A stretch of DNA of 64,000 nt from Acinetobacter amyesii (GTDB lineage: Bacteria > Pseudomonadota > Gammaproteobacteria > Pseudomonadales > Moraxellaceae), in the NCBI RefSeq assembly GCF_002018365.1, contig NZ_MVKX01000004.1:62001-126000 (forward strand), written 5' to 3'. The first letter of the stretch is position 1. Each line of letters begins with the position of its first letter. Under the pieces are notes generated by a model. That model worked only from the letters and a program-made list of their open reading frames with translations. It did not search any database and was not told the DNA's origin. Shown one piece after another: positions 63,620 to 64,000 of this stretch. The position numbers and the translations under genes are program-made.

Positions 63620-64000
63620 ATGTTGGGTCTACCCTTTAACCACACCGTGACCATTATCCTAATTACGGTGGTGATTTCACTGATTGCATTTTCTAATCAG
63701 AAAGTGATGAATCGTTTGTTATTTTGGCCGCCAGCCCTCAGTCGTGGCGAGTATGACCGATTTATTAGCCATGGCTTTATTCATGCAGATGGCGCGCACC
63801 TATTGTTCAACATGATTACCTTGTTTTTCTTTGGTAGCGTGATTGAAAGTTTTTATCGCCAATATTTCTTCGACATGGGCTTTGTGCTGTTTTACTTGGG
63901 CGGTTTGATCGCGGCGATTATTCCGAGTTATTTAAAACATAAGCATGATACCCATTGGGCAAGTTTAGGCGCTTCTGGGGCGGTGTCTGCAGTGCTCTTT
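63620..64000 (+). CDS. Second rhomboid-family protease (partial)
   Basis: The first 127 codons of a rhomboid protease, cut by the right edge. Visible features are the loop-1 region FIHADGAHLLFNMITLFFFG and the catalytic Ser motif GASGAVSAVLF at the very end; the catalytic His would lie beyond. Starting ATG at 63620 (MLGLPFNHTVTII). It is not closely similar to the rhomboid at 48843 (no TM7 comparison possible here). No stop codon is in the window. Confidence 0.88.
   Translation, partial: MLGLPFNHTVTIILITVVISLIAFSNQKVMNRLLFWPPALSRGEYDRFISHGFIHADGAHLLFNMITLFFFGSVIESFYRQYFFDMGFVLFYLGGLIAAIIPSYLKHKHDTHWASLGASGAVSAVLF

Noticed and set aside
1..64000. Insertion sequences, prophage or genomic-island boundaries
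   Set aside because: No transposase, integrase or phage-like protein is encoded, and tRNA-Met is not followed by a duplicated 3' end.

Overview
This window is chromosomal DNA from a gammaproteobacterium, almost certainly an Acinetobacter. The evidence is the sdhCDAB-sucA cluster divergent from gltA, the rubA-rubB-estB-oxyR operon described in Acinetobacter, a giant Bap-type adhesin, an Acinetobacter-style citrate synthase, low GC content and codon use. I cannot name the species. No insertion sequence, prophage, CRISPR array or replication origin is visible, and the region reads as core genome with a few accessory-looking genes.

Layout. 1-7.9 kb: TCA cycle block, with sucA (cut by the window edge) and sdhCDAB on the minus strand and gltA divergent on plus. 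8.2-11.7 kb: a minus-strand operon of a ferritin-like metal protein, a short-chain dehydrogenase and a Baeyer-Villiger-type flavin monooxygenase. 11.9-15.5 kb: a RavA-ViaA pair (MoxR AAA+ ATPase and VWA partner) divergent from a small HExxH protein. 15.9-19.6 kb: nadE, tRNA-Met, a small lipoprotein, a universal stress protein and an alkyltransferase-like protein. 19.7-29.6 kb: one 9963-bp gene for a 3320-residue repetitive Bap-family adhesin with a consensus CRP/Vfr site in its upstream region. 30-39 kb: CPA1 antiporter, zinc metallopeptidase, DUF808 protein, trpS, a structured intergenic RNA that matches the position of the sRNA Aar, wzi and lysS. 39.4-45.8 kb: YqiA-like esterase, apt, the rubredoxin/esterase/oxyR operon and a degenerate response regulator. 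45.9-54.4 kb: ppk1, mtgA, rhomboid protease, the ybbAP/tesA divergent set and beta-carbonic anhydrase. 54.7-56.8 kb: an exported lipase-like hydrolase with an unknown partner. 56.8-64 kb: two TonB-dependent receptors with duplicated Fur-box leaders flanking a methyltransferase, then nfuA and the start of a second rhomboid gene.

How the genes work together. SdhCDAB, SucA and GltA are adjacent steps of central carbon oxidation. RubA/RubB carry electrons from NADH to an alkane hydroxylase encoded elsewhere, and the monooxygenase/SDR/metal-protein operon may be a second oxidation route for hydrophobic substrates. The two receptors and NfuA reflect iron acquisition and Fe-S assembly. Bap and Wzi act at the cell surface (biofilm, capsule). 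Most transcription units end in clear intrinsic terminators. The most unusual features are a run of six consecutive short palindromes upstream of rubA, terminator-like hairpins between genes of the rub operon, the putative Aar sRNA next to wzi, and a CRP-type operator at the adhesin promoter. I found no clearly undescribed multi-gene system; the monooxygenase operon and the receptor-methyltransferase cluster come closest.
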